A DNA stretch of 64,000 nt from JACCXG01 sp963836735 (GTDB lineage Bacteria; Acidobacteriota; Vicinamibacteria; Vicinamibacterales; 2-12-FULL-66-21): positions 1 to 64,000 of the forward strand of contig CAWIKP010000026.1 in NCBI GenBank assembly GCA_963836735.1, in the 5' to 3' direction. The notes beneath the pieces are model-generated. The model was not told the origin of the DNA and did no database searches. It was given only the letters and a program-made list of their open reading frames with translations. A program made the position numbers and the translations under genes. Shown one piece after another: positions 29,935-41,399 of the stretch (position 1 is its first letter; the number at the start of each line of letters is the position of its first letter).

Positions 29935-32606
29935 CTTTCGGCCGCCGGCTGCGTTCGCGCGTCTGGCGCGGGACTGTCGATGACGAGGTCGACGCCGAGC
30001 TCGAGTTTCACGTCGAGATGCGCGCCCGCGAGCTCGAGGCCCAGGGGATCTCGCCGGCCGCTGCGCGCGAGGCCGCCGTCCGCCGGTTCGGCGACATCAA
30101 TCGCGTCAACGCCACCTGCCGATCGATCGGCAAACAGAGGGATCGTGGTATGCGCCGCACCGAATATCTGACCGAGCTGACCCAGGACCTCACCTTCGCT
30201 GTCCGCCAGCTGCTCCATCATCCCGGCTTCACGATCGTCGCCCTCGTGACGCTCTCGCTGGGCATCGGCGCCACCGCCGCGATCTTCAGCGCCGTGCAGG
30301 CCGTCGTCCTGCGCCCGCTGCCGGTGCCCGAGCCGTCGCGCATTATTGCCGTCTACACGGCGTTTCCGCAGGGCCGGGGCAGTGTCTCGGCCGGCAACTA
30401 CGTCGACGGCATCGAGCCGGTTTCGAGCTTTGCCGCGACCGCCGCGATCCGGTATTCGAGCTTCAACCTCGCTGATTCGGCGGAGGCCGAACGGATCATC
30501 GGGGCCCGGGTCACGGCCGGATTCTTCGAGGTGTTCGGCGTCGCCCCCGCGCTCGGGCGCGTGTTCACCCAAGACGAGGATCGTCCGGGCGGCCCCAACG
30601 TTGTCGTGCTGAGCCATCGGTTGTGGACGCGCCGGTTCGGCGGGAATCCAGCAGTGCTGGGATCGCAGGTGCGGCTCGGCGGACAGCAGCACGAAGTGAT
30701 CGGCGTGATGCCGCAGGCGTTCGACTTCACCGCTCAGACCGAGGAGCTCTGGGTCCCGATGGCATTCACCGCGGAGCGCCGGGCGATGCACGACGAGCAC
30801 CAGTACCAGATCTACGGCCGCCTCGCCGCCGGTGCGACGCCGGAGCGGGCGCTGGCCGAGCTTCACCGCAACGCGGAAGGCATCCGCGTCCGTTTCCCGA
30901 AAGAGGCCGCCGAGCTCGACTTCGCGGTGTCGACGGTCATGGACGAACTGGTTGGCGACTACCGGCGCCGGCTCTTCACGCTGCTCGGCGCCGTCGGTCT
31001 GGTGATGCTCATCGCCTGCGGCAACATCGCGAACCTGCTGCTCGCGAGAGCCACGGCGCGCTCCGGTGAGCTGGCGATCCGCGTGGCCCTTGGCGCGGGC
31101 CGCGCACGAATCATCCGGCAGCTTCTCACCGAGAGCCTGCTGCTCGCCACGCTCGCGGGCGCAGCCGGCGTCGCGCTTGCGTCGTGGGGCGTGAAAGCGC
31201 TCACGGCCGCCGCCCCTGCCGGAGTGCCCAGGCTCGAACAGGCCTCCATCAACCCGATGGTGCTGACCTTCACTGCGCTGATTGTCGTCGTCAGCGCGAT
31301 CGTCTTCGGGCTCGCACCCGCCCTACGCGCATCCCGCACCGACGTGCAGGGTGTGCTGAAGGAAGGCGGCCGCGGGATGGGAGCCGGAGCGGGAAGAGAT
31401 CGACTGCGCACCGCGGTGATCATCGGTGAGCTTGCGCTGGCGCTGGTTCTGTTGATTGGCGCCGGGCTGCTCATCCGCAGCGGGATGGCGCTGGAGCGGG
31501 TCAGCCCGGGATTCGATCCATCGCATGTTCTCGCCGCACGGATCTCGCTTCCCGCAACCGATTACAAAGAACCCGAACGCCTGCTCCAGGCCTTCGAACA
31601 GGTGGCCCTGGCGGCGGCCGCGGTCCCGGGCGTGCGCTCGGCCTCGCTGACCTCGCAGGTGCCGATGGGGCCAGGCGGCAACGGCAATGGCCTGATTCCC
31701 GAAGGCAAGCCGTTCGACCTTCGCAACAGCATCCAGAGCCGGCTGCGAATCGTGACCCCGGGATACTTCGACACCATCGGCATTCCCGTCCTTCGCGGAC
31801 GCGCGCTCACGCCCGAGGACCGCCGGGGATCCCCGAAGGTGATGGTGGTCAGCGAGTCACTGGCGCGGGCGCTCTTCGGCGAGGCGGATCCGATTGGCCG
31901 GCGCGTCGCGTGCTGCGAGCCGGGCCCGGACGGCAAGAATCCCGACTTCAAAACCGTCGTGGGCGTCGCCGCCGACACCCGGTGGCGCGGTCCGGCCGAA
32001 CCGCCATCCCCGGAGTTCTACCTGCCGGCCGCACAGATTCCGGCCGTGGCCTGGGAATGGATTCAGCGGACGCTGTACGTCACGGTGCGCACGACCGGCG
32101 ATCCATCGACCGTCATCAACCCGCTTCGAAGCGCGCTCGCTCCGGTCGTGCCCGGTGTGCCGCTGTTCGATATCCGAACGATGGAGCAGCGGATCGGCGC
32201 CTCGCTGCAGACTGCGCGCTTCAACACGCTGCTGCTGACCATCCTCGGCGGCCTCGGAGTGGTGCTGTCGATCGTCGGCATCTACGGCGTGATTGCCTAC
32301 TTCGCGACTCGCCGGACGCGGGAGATTGGTGTGCGCATGGCGCTTGGCGCAACCCGCCGCGACGTCATCGCGCTGGTAGTGCAACAGGCCCTCTGGCCGG
32401 TCGGGCTCGGAATCGCCGCCGGCTTCGTCGCGTCGCTGATGGCAACGCGGCTGTTGAGAAATCAGCTGTTCGGCATCGGACCGAACGATCCGATCACGTT
32501 TGCCGCCGTCGCACTCGCGCTGACACTGGTGGCGCTGATGGCGAGCTTCATTCCCGCGCTGCGGGCGGCCACGGCGGATCCGACTGCTGCACTACGTAGT
32601 CAATAG
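29931..32606 (+). CDS. ADOP-type ABC transporter permease with prefix domain
   Basis: About 891 residues. The first ~85 residues are the ADOP 'permease prefix domain' (DDEVDAELEFHVEMRARELEAQGIS, AAVRRFGDINRV). TM1 follows with LSLGIGATAAIFSAVQAVVLRPLP, then MacB_PCD, an FtsX block (IACGNIANLLLARATARSGELAIRVALGAGRARIIRQLLTES), a second periplasmic domain, and a last FtsX block (YFATRRTREIGVRMALGATRRDV). No ATPase gene is adjacent. Translationally coupled to padR. The reading frame is intact. The substrate is unknown; MacB-like relatives work on peptides and lipoproteins by mechanotransmission. Confidence 0.9.
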   Translation: MTFGRRLRSRVWRGTVDDEVDAELEFHVEMRARELEAQGISPAAAREAAVRRFGDINRVNATCRSIGKQRDRGMRRTEYLTELTQDLTFAVRQLLHHPGFTIVALVTLSLGIGATAAIFSAVQAVVLRPLPVPEPSRIIAVYTAFPQGRGSVSAGNYVDGIEPVSSFAATAAIRYSSFNLADSAEAERIIGARVTAGFFEVFGVAPALGRVFTQDEDRPGGPNVVVLSHRLWTRRFGGNPAVLGSQVRLGGQQHEVIGVMPQAFDFTAQTEELWVPMAFTAERRAMHDEHQYQIYGRLAAGATPERALAELHRNAEGIRVRFPKEAAELDFAVSTVMDELVGDYRRRLFTLLGAVGLVMLIACGNIANLLLARATARSGELAIRVALGAGRARIIRQLLTESLLLATLAGAAGVALASWGVKALTAAAPAGVPRLEQASINPMVLTFTALIVVVSAIVFGLAPALRASRTDVQGVLKEGGRGMGAGAGRDRLRTAVIIGELALALVLLIGAGLLIRSGMALERVSPGFDPSHVLAARISLPATDYKEPERLLQAFEQVALAAAAVPGVRSASLTSQVPMGPGGNGNGLIPEGKPFDLRNSIQSRLRIVTPGYFDTIGIPVLRGRALTPEDRRGSPKVMVVSESLARALFGEADPIGRRVACCEPGPDGKNPDFKTVVGVAADTRWRGPAEPPSPEFYLPAAQIPAVAWEWIQRTLYVTVRTTGDPSTVINPLRSALAPVVPGVPLFDIRTMEQRIGASLQTARFNTLLLTILGGLGVVLSIVGIYGVIAYFATRRTREIGVRMALGATRRDVIALVVQQALWPVGLGIAAGFVASLMATRLLRNQLFGIGPNDPITFAAVALALTLVALMASFIPALRAATADPTAALRSQ

Positions 32607-32610
32607 GGGT

Positions 32611-32757
32611 CAACTCCCAACTCCCAACTTCCAACTCCCAAGTTGAACCCTTCGAACAATCGGGTGAAAGTCGTCCCAACAAGCCTCGTTGGTATGACTT
32701 TCACCCCATTGTTCGATCGGTTTCCCTGGGAAGTTGGAAGTTGGGAGTTGGGAGTTG
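32611..32757. repeat. Long intergenic palindrome B (AACTCCC words, shared core hairpin)
   Basis: The outer left arm is CAACTCCCAACTCCCAACTT and more; the right arm is its complement. The inner arm CGAACAATCGGGTGAAAG faces CTTTCACCCCATTGTTCG, and the innermost CCAACAAG/CGTTGG closes the loop. It starts 5 bp after the ADOP stop and ends 13 bp before the stop of the convergent PBP1C gene, so it fills a convergent gap. It shares its core with the copies at 19101 and 56703. Confidence 0.88.
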
Positions 32758-32769
32758 TCGTAATTCTGT

Positions 32770-35168
32770 CTATTTCACCGTGACTACCGACTCTGCGAGA
32801 TTCCCCCGTGAATCCCTGGCCACAATGTGATGCTGCCCTGGCGTCAGCTTCCATTCGAGCGCCGACTCTGAACTGCTGATGCCTGCGGGGCTGCCGTTGA
32901 TGCTCCACTCGACTTTCGTTGGCGACGCAGAGACAACCCGCAGCGGCAGGGTCTGGAATTCCGGCCGGAGCGTCGGGTCGATCAGGTAGGTTGCGCCGGT
33001 TGGAGGGTTGGCCATTCGGAAGACTGGCGTGACCGCCCCAGAGTTGACCCGGCGGACGGTTGGCTCCCGCACCTGTCCGGCAGTCGGGACCGCGCGTGGC
33101 GAATCGACCGCCGGACTCACGACGGCCCGCCCACTCGCGGAATTCCGGCGGCCAGACACGTCAGCAGGCCCTGCTCCGAGAGGTGATGCCAGCTGCACGG
33201 TACTGTCTCGTGTTCGACTGGCAGCCACTCGCGGCGCCGCACAGGACACCACGCATTGGCTGCCTCGCCCGAAAGGCTGCAGATCTCACGCTGCTCGAGC
33301 CCTGGACCGTGCAGAGGGCAGTGTGTCGTCCGATTCGCCCGCGCGCTTGTGAGCCGCGAGCATGACTGCCTGGAAGATCGGCGCGGCGCCGGTGACCCCG
33401 CTCGAATTGCGCAGCGGACGACGATCGAAGTTGCCGACCCATACGCCGACGGTCAGCCGCTTCGTGAAGCCGATCGTCCAGTTGTCGTGGTAGGCCTGCG
33501 ACGTCCCGGTCTTGACCGCAACCGGGAACGGCAGCTCCAGGCTGCTGCCGCGCCCGAAGATGTAGGCGCGCGCGTCGTCATCGGCAAGGATGTCGCTGAT
33601 CCAGAACGCGGCCCGCGGCGAGACCAGCACGCTCTTCCCGGTCGACTCGGTTTGCGCCGCGATCCATCAGATAGGTCGGCCGGCGCCACTCGCCGCCGCG
33701 TCGCGAACGCGGAGTACGCGGCCACGAGCTCGTCGAGCCTGACCTCGGCATTTCCGAGCGTCAGGCCGAGCCCGTAGTACGCCGCGGTCCGATCGAAAGT
33801 CGTGAAGCCAGCCCGTCGCAGGAACCGCAGCAGATCCGGGACGCCGACGTCCGAGGCCAGCGAAACGGCAGGCACATTCTCCGAGCCGGCCAGCGCCGCG
33901 CGGGCCAGTAGCGGACCACGGTAGCGGCCGTCGTAGTTTCTCGGGCTGTAGACAACGCCGGGCTGCGCGGTCGGGAAGCTGAGCGGAACGTCGGGCAGGA
34001 CGCTGGCGGGAGTGAAACCCTTCTCGAACGCGAGCGCGTAAGTAAACGGCTTGAGCGCAGATCCGGGCTGCCTGCGGCACTGACGGGCCGTTGATGGCTC
34101 CGCCGTGTGCGGCATCGAAGTAGTCGCCGGACCCTTCCCACGCGAGCCACTCACCGCGCAGGTTGTCGAGCACGACCACGGCGACATTGGCCGCACCGTG
34201 GCGATCGAGTGCCGCCCGATGCGTCTGCAGGATGCCCGCGATGTCCGCCTGAAGCGCCGCATCCAGGGTCGTCTGGATCCGACCGGGCCGGTGCGGTCCC
34301 AGCCCGCTCAGAACCATCTCAACGAAGTGCGGGGCGAGGAACCGGCGGTCGTCGCGGGAGAATGCGAGCCGCTCCGCCCTGGCTTGCTCGAGCTCCGTCC
34401 TGGTAGATCGCGCCGGCTGCGGCCATGCGCGCGAGCACCACGCGCTGACGGGAGACCGCGAGCGTCTGGTTTCGATAGGGGTTGAAGCGTGGTTGGACGC
34501 TGCGGCAGGCCGGCGAGGAACGCGGCCTGCGCCGGCGTCAGCATGCCGGAGCTCACGCCAAAGTAAACGCGGCTGGCCCGTTCGAAGCCCGTGGTCTGGT
34601 TCCCGTAGGCGGCAAGATTGAGATAGAGCGCCAGGATCTCGTGTTTGCTGAGCCGGTGTTCCAGCCGGAGCGCAATTACTGCTTCATGCAGCTTGGTGCC
34701 CCAGCCGCGGCGCCGATCGGCGGCACGCCGCAAGAGCAGCAGCTTTGCTGCCTGCTGCGTGATCGTCGAGCCTCCTTCGACGATGGATCCTTCGGAGATG
34801 TTCTGCTTGATCGCCCGCAGCACCGCGACGGGGTCGACGCCATGGTGCCACCAGAATCGGCGGTCCTCGGCGGCGACGGTGGCCGCCGCGACGATCGGCG
34901 GGAACATTCTCGGGACGCAGCTGGCTGGCGCGCGTTCCGTCCCCGCCCAGCGCCTCGTAGAGTTCGACGCCGTTCGCGATCGACCACGACCGTGGAGTCG
35001 ATCGCGTCCATCTTCAGGAGGTCCGGCGGAAGTGGTCCGCACCGCAGCCAGATCGCGCGTGATCAGGGCGGCGGAGATGATGAGGAGCGATCGCACGAAG
35101 CCTTCCGCCAGAAGGCGGAAGCCACTCGCCAACGCGCTCGTACGGCGGGCAAGCGCTGCCAATCGCAC
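32770..35168 (-). CDS. pbpC: Penicillin-binding protein 1C (multiple frameshifts)
   Basis: Bifunctional peptidoglycan synthase. The glycosyltransferase domain has AAEDRRFWWHHGVDP (catalytic glutamate), GGSTITQQAAKLL and LALYLNLAAYGN. Transpeptidase motifs are GSALKPFTYALA (SxxK), GSENVPAVS and VAVKTGTSQAYHDNWTIGF (KTG). A C-terminal BiPBP_C domain (LRVVSASPTKVEWSINGSP, HHIVARDSRGN) ends at 32770 and identifies the 1C class. A membrane anchor is near the start (RSLLIISAALI). A GTG start at 35168 is likely but uncertain. At least five frame changes occur. The gene follows the alpha-2-macroglobulin gene, the conserved bacterial partner of PBP1C. Confidence 0.87.
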
Positions 35169-35208
35169 AGTTCCGCCTTCAGGCGGAAGACCATTTTCAT
35201 GACCTTCT

Positions 35209-38200
35209 TCACCGCTGCACCGTGATCACGGCCGTCGCGGTTCGACCGAAGACTTCGGGCTCGTACATCTCTTCGGCCCGTGCCGGCGCCGTCCGGAACG
35301 TCCCTGCGGTCGTGGCCCGGACGACATAGGTGAACTGATGACGGCCTTCAGCCAGCCGCGTCGCGAACAGCTGGACGCGATCGTCATGGCGCTCCACGTG
35401 ATCGAAGCCTCCCCGCTCCCAGAACGTATCCCATGACGCCGGCTCGCTGTCCTGGTCCGGAGTCGTGCCGATCGACCGCGCGGTGGTGGCGAACCAGGAC
35501 TCGAGCGGCTCGAAGCCGGCGGGCAGCGGATCGGTCACGGCGACGAAGCGGCGCTCCTTCGTCAGCCGAAGCGTGAGCGTGACCGTAATCAGGTCGCCTG
35601 CCTTGAACGTCGTCTGCGCCGGGCGGGTGCCGTTCTCGACATACGGCGTAAAGCGTGCGCTCGATGCGAATGCCGTTGTCGAGTCCCTGCTGGAACAGCG
35701 CATCGGCGGCATAGCGCAGACGCGCGGTGTAGAACAGCGTGCCGGCGCCGTCGCGCGTGAAGGTCAACGGCCGCGTGGTCCCGGCCGGCGCGGATGCCGC
35801 GAGGTCGGCCATCGGCAGGTCACGGCGTGGCTGCCTGGGTCGTGCGGCCCTTGAACTGTTCCCGCGCCACCACGCGCTCGCCAAGCATCGCCACGCCGGT
35901 GAAGTCCGGCACGGTCGCCTCGTAGCGGCGGTAGTACGCCACCAGCGACTCCATCGCGTGCGCGTTCTCCTGCGTGTTGCCCCAGCGCCCGTTCTTCCGC
36001 GCGGCCATCATCCAGCGCACGATCGGCCGGATCTGCTCCGGGTCTCGCCGACGCCTTGACGAGGGAATTCAGCACGATCGCCGTCGACCGCACGTTGGAG
36101 TTCCAGTACCAGAGCAGGTACGGATCGCTCAGCTCCTCGACGTGCGCCGAGCCGGCCTCGGGAAGAATCGCGTTGGCCATCCGCCGCCGCAGGTCGTCGA
36201 CCCTCGGTCCGGACTTCTCCCCTTTCGCCAAGAGCGCGTCGTGCAGGTACGCCAGCGCGAACACCGGCATCCGATCGCGATAGCCGTAGAGGCGGGTGAG
36301 GTGCGAGTCCTGGTTGCGCCCGCCTTCGACCATCACCTTCACCGCGAATGCCTGCCACGCCGTGTAGGCCGGCCACCAGCTCTCGTTGGTCGGTGGCGGC
36401 AGCGCCAGCTGCGCGATCGAGATAGCTGTAGGCGCGCTGCTGCATGCCGCGATCGACGTCGTACTTCAGGTCCGCGGCGACCTTGAACACGTGCAGCAGG
36501 TAACTCGTGAGGTACGCCGACGTCCAGCTGCATTGCCCCGGCCAGTAGGTGAACCCGCCATTGGGGCATTGGAACCGTTCGAGCTCCTTGAGCGACTTCT
36601 GCACTGCCGGGCGCATCTTCGCCGTGTCCATGCCCGGGAGCGAGAACGCGTCGCCGAGATCGGCAGCCAGCACCATCGCCAGCGCGCGCGATCCTTTCTG
36701 CTCCGCACAGCCGTACGGATACTCGACGAGATAGCGCGCTCCCTCGCTCAGCCCCACCATCGCCGTCGACGACATCTCGAGGTGCAGCCCGCCGAAGCCG
36801 GGGACCACGCTCTGCGGGATCGTCAGCGACTCGTCGGCGCGCGCCGTGTCGCCACCGAGCTGGCCATAGGCGGCGACGGTCTCTGGAGCCGCCAGGACTT
36901 CGACCGGCACGACGTCCTCGAACGAGTCGGTCTCGTTCGCGAGCCTTGACCGTCATCTGGACCCGCGCGCGCCCGACCGCCTTGGCGGCCGCCGCGAAGC
37001 GGGCTTCGACCAATCCGCCGGCGCCGACGTTGCAGCGTCTGCTCAGCCGGACCGTCGAGCACGAGCAGCTCGGGATCGAGACTGCGAATCGTCACCGTCG
37101 CGTCGCCGGCTTCGCGCAGCTGACTGGTCACGACCGCGCCAAACAGCGCCTTGTCTCCCACCGCCAGGAACCGCGGGAACGTCGGCTTCATCGTCAGCGG
37201 CTTGTTGACCCGCACTTCCGCGTCGCCGTTGCCGAATCGCGAGACGCGATCGCCGGCGACCGCCATGATGCGATAGGTGGTCAGCGATTCCGGCAGCTTC
37301 ACGTCGACGCTGGCTTCGCCGCTCGGCATTGGTCGTCACCGAGCCAACCCAGAACGCGAGCACGCGGAAGTCCTTCCGCATCGCGCCGCCGTCGACGCCG
37401 CCGCCTCCGCCTTCGGTGTCGCCCTTCGGCGTCGAGGACCCTCCGGCTGACGATGCGCTGACGGCTGTCGGCGGTCATGACCTGCAGTGCCTTGTGGACG
37501 TAGACCGAGCCCAGAACATCCGGCGTGCGATAGGCGGTCAGCGACAGCACGCCGTAGTCGACCGCCCAGAGCGTGACCTCGCTCTGGACCGGCTTGCCCT
37601 GCGGATCGGTCACCTTCACCCGGACCTGTGCGTTGGTCGCGGGCCGGTACTCTTCACGATTCGCCGTCACGGCGACCGTCAGCCGCTCGGCTGGCGTCTT
37701 CGACTTTCAGCTCGACATAGCCCAGACGGAAGGCCGGTTTGCCCGGATCGCTCGGATCCTCGATCGCGTAGGGTCCACCGGATGGGCTCCTCGGCCGGTG
37801 CGGCGGCCGCGTCGCTGCGGCCCTTGATCAGCAGCACCGAGACGTAGAGGTTGGGAATGTCGTCTTCGGTGACCGGGATGCTGACCGACTGCTGCGTCGA
37901 CGACAGCGTGAACTGACGGTGGGAGCGGATGCCTTCGCGCTCGGTCGTCACCACCGCGGTCGCGCGCTCCCAGGGCGACTGGATCATGATTCGCGCGGTG
38001 TCTCCGGGCTTGTAGCGCGGCTTGTCGGCGACCAGCTCGATCCGGTTGTGATCGAAGCGTTCCCACGCGGTGTAGCCGGATCCGAGGACGTAGAAGGACG
38101 AGGTCGTGACCGCGTAGCGTCCTCGAATCCTGCCGCGCGGTCGCCTCGAGCTCGAAATAGCCGCCGTTCGGCAACGGCGCTTCGAACGGGACCGGTGACT

Positions 38201-41200
38201 GGCCGCTGGTGACGCGTCCACGAGCCGGCGGGCACGCGCTTCTTCTCGGTCTCCCAGGTGTAGAAACCGTTGCCTTCGGCTCGGCGGACGCTGTTCCACT
38301 GCACCTGCGTCAGCTTGATTTCGATCGGCACGCCGGCCACCACTTCGCCGGCAGGCGAGATGGCGATCAGCTCGGTCTTCAGTCCAGCCTTCTGATCGAG
38401 GAAATAGTTCGGACGCCGCACGCCGATGTACCAGTCGGCGGGATGGACCGTGATGCTGGTCGCGGTTCGCGATGTGCTGGCGCGACACGTCCTCGACATC
38501 GGCCTCCAGGGTATAGACGTACGGGATGCCGGCATCGAGCTTCGTTGCGAGGTCGAGGTTCAGCTCGCCGGTGCGGGACGTCTTCGCTTCGCGGCTCATC
38601 ACAGGCGACCCATCGGGCTCGCGCTCGACCGACGCCGACGAACTCCCAGCGATCGCCATCGGGCAGCGCGTCGTAAACCGCGCGCGGGGCGGATCCGCCC
38701 GGCTGACCGCGTCCACGTCCAGGTGGCCGGACGCGCCGGCATCGAGCGCGCCGAACAGGTACTTCGCGCTCACCGCGGCCTTCACCGGGTCGCCCGCCTT
38801 CACGCACGCCGCTGCTCAATTTCACGTCGACGCGGAAGTCGGGCCTTCGATACGCCGCCACCAGAAATGACGAGTGCACCGCCTTCTCGTACGCGACCTC
38901 GTCGTCGAGATCGGGTCCGGGCTCGTCGCCAGGCCGCAGGTCCTCCGGCTTCTTCGGAACCGGCTTGTCGCTTTCGAGGATGGCCCGGATCGAGTAGCCG
39001 CCCAGGCTGCCTTCGGCCGGCAGCGTGAACGCCCATTCGGCGCTGCTCCACGCGTTCACCGCGACGGTGCCTTCGGTGACGAGCCGGTTCTGACCATCGC
39101 GGACCGAAAGCAACACCCGGGCGCCGGAAGGGAGCAGCCGGATCCCCTGCGGCGTGTTGTGGCGAAGGATCGCCTTCAGCCTGACCTCTTCGCCGAGGCG
39201 GTACACGCCGCGATCCGTGAAGACCGTGCCGCGGAGCATCGGCTGCGACTGATCGAGATCGAGGGAGAGGCCGAACGACCACGGCATGATGCCTTCGTTC
39301 CAGTCGCTGCCGACGTAAGCGACATCGCCGTCCTTCTCCGCCGTGACGATGAACGAGAGCCGCCACCAGCGCTGCGGAGTCGCGCAGGCCCGGTGTTTTC
39401 GGCGCGAGCGCCAGACCGTCCGCTCCAGTCGTGCCGGTCCAGACCGTCTCGTTCTGGCGATTCACGATCGCCACCTTGGCGCGCCGGCACCGGCGCACCG
39501 GTATCGAGCCGGGTGACGAAGACCAGCGTGTTCTGAGGACTGTCCTTGACCGTCAGCCCGAGGTTGGTGACCTGCACCAGGGTGGCGCGAACCGGTCCGC
39601 CGTCGCCATCCGATGCCGCGCGTTGGGCGCGCTCGATCGGATCGCCCTCGCGGATTGCGGCCCACACCAGGCCGCCGCCACCGGCTCCGAGAACGGGAGC
39701 AAGGTCGATCCCGTGCGACTGGATGCGATCCGGGGTGGCCCCGAGCCTGCGCTCCAAGGGAGACGACGCAGGGGCTTCGCTGAAGGCCGGGCCGTTCCGC
39801 TCCCCGGCATCGGCCTGGAGGCGAACGATGGTCGGCATCAGGTCCGGAAGCGCAACCCGCTGCGACCACTGGGTGACGGTGCGCATGTTCCGCGCGTAGA
39901 AGGGCAGCAGCAGCCCGCCGCTTCGCTCCCAGACGCCATGGCCATCACCAAAGCTCGTGAAAGCGCGCTCGTGCCAGTTCTCGACCGGCCCCAGCCAGGT
40001 GTAGCCAAGCGCCTGGCCGTCGGCCGCGCGCAAAGAGGAGGCGATGGTGATGCTGTAGGTCCGCGCCGGCGGCTGACGATCGAAGCCGGCATCTTCCAGC
40101 GAGAACTCCTGGTCTTCATCGAGCGCGTAGTCCGGCCGCGGCCGGGGCGTGCTCGCCTTCGCCACGGGAACGAACTGCCCGGCGGCGGTGACCTCCGCCG
40201 CCTGGACCGCGGGCGGGAACGCCGTGGCCTTCACCGGAACCCGGAACATCACGCGGTTGCCGACGTCCGCCGGACAGGCACTCGTGCACCGGAAGCCGTT
40301 CACGAAAAATGCGTGCTCGACCTTGATGACGTATTCGGTCTCGGCGGACGGCTTCTCGACACCCGCCGGCGAGGGAATGGTGGGAAGAATCCCTATTCGC
40401 ACCCACGCCTCGGGCGCCACGTCGGTCGTCGTCTCGAAGACAACGAGATCCCGTGAAGGGGCGAACTGCTTCTTGTCCCACTCGGTCGTCAGCCGCAGCG
40501 CGACGGGGGCGGTCGACCCGGCCACCGCATTCGTGGCTGCGACCTTGGCGTTGAAGGCTTGGAACGATGACGGATCGGTAACTTTGAGACGGGGCAGCCC
40601 CTCGACCGGCAGCGTCGGCACGTCCCAGGGATGCTTCTGGAACCGCGCCGCGACGTGGGGCGCGACGTCGACCGGCTGGACCGGCTGGTTGAACCGAAGC
40701 AGGATCACCATCGGCGCGCCGGCGCGACCACCGCGGCGATACCAGTTCGTGTTCAGGAGCCGTACGGTCGGTGTAGTGAAGCTGAAGCCATGCGGCCGGC
40801 CAAGACGACGGCCGCTGACCGCGGTGGCCGTGGCGTCGATCGTGATGTCGTACTTCGTCGCGTACGGGAGCGGCCGCTTCGGGTCGGGCGTGAAGATCAG
40901 AATCGTGGTGCCCGACCACCGGAACGTGCCGGGGATCGCGGGAGCCACACGGAAGAACGGCGCCAGTACACGTGCCGGAATGCGGCCGGCCGTCACCATC
41001 GGCTCGGAGAAGACGACGCGGATCTCGTTGGCTTCGGCGAGGGTCGCGATCTCGCCGTTCGGCGCCGCACTCACCACACGGAGGGAGGCTGGGGGGGCCT
41101 GGGCTGCGGCGGGGCTTACGGTGAGCAGCAACAACAGCAGTGGCAATCCCCACCATTGCCAACATTGCCAAGATTGCCAACATTGCCAACATTCGGTCCC

Positions 41201-41221
41201 GCTCGGGGCATTCTTCAACAT
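35209..41221 (-). CDS. Bacterial alpha-2-macroglobulin family protein (many frameshifts)
   Basis: The restored protein is about 2000 residues. A signal peptide (LLLLLLTVSPAAAQA) is followed by MG-type Ig domains (NEIRVVFSEPMV; RGTVFTDRGVYRLGEEVRLKAILRHN; NREEYRPATNAQVRVKVTD). A thioester motif GCAEQ lies at 36698-36712 (YPYGCAEQKGS), then the alpha-alpha toroid (ERFQCPNGGFTYWPGQ, WGNTQENAHAMESL), and a C-terminal receptor-binding-like domain with DPLPAGFEPLES. Such proteins trap proteases attacking the periplasm and are encoded with PBP1C, as here. At least ten frame changes lie between about 35.6 and 39.5 kb; the first 1700 bases of the gene are clean. Confidence 0.87.
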
Positions 41222-41373
41222 CGGGGAATCGCTCGCCTTCAACCGCTGCTTGAAAGATTAGACACCGTCCGCGCCTGCCTCTCGCTAACCGTTCCTGGCA
41301 GAGACAGACCGGTACTAGGATGGCGATCTTGCCAATGTTGGCAATGTTGGCAACCTTGGCAATGTTGGCAATG
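41152..41373. repeat. Inverted repeat H (TTGCCAACA words) overlapping the A2M start
   Basis: Two 40-bp arms (41152-41194 and 41331-41373) built of TTGCCAACA words match as reverse complements with a single mismatch. They are separated by about 135 bp that contains the start codon of the alpha-2-macroglobulin gene. The left arm is therefore translated and adds a CWQCWQSWQCWQWW stretch to the signal peptide. Confidence 0.9.
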
Positions 41374-41399
41374 CGAGTGCGGCGCGAAGCGCCGCCCGC

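Noticed and set aside
41243..41399. Small RNA or CRISPR leader between A2M and the HTH gene
   Set aside because: The signal is explained by the complementary arms of inverted repeat H; no promoter or spacer structure is seen.
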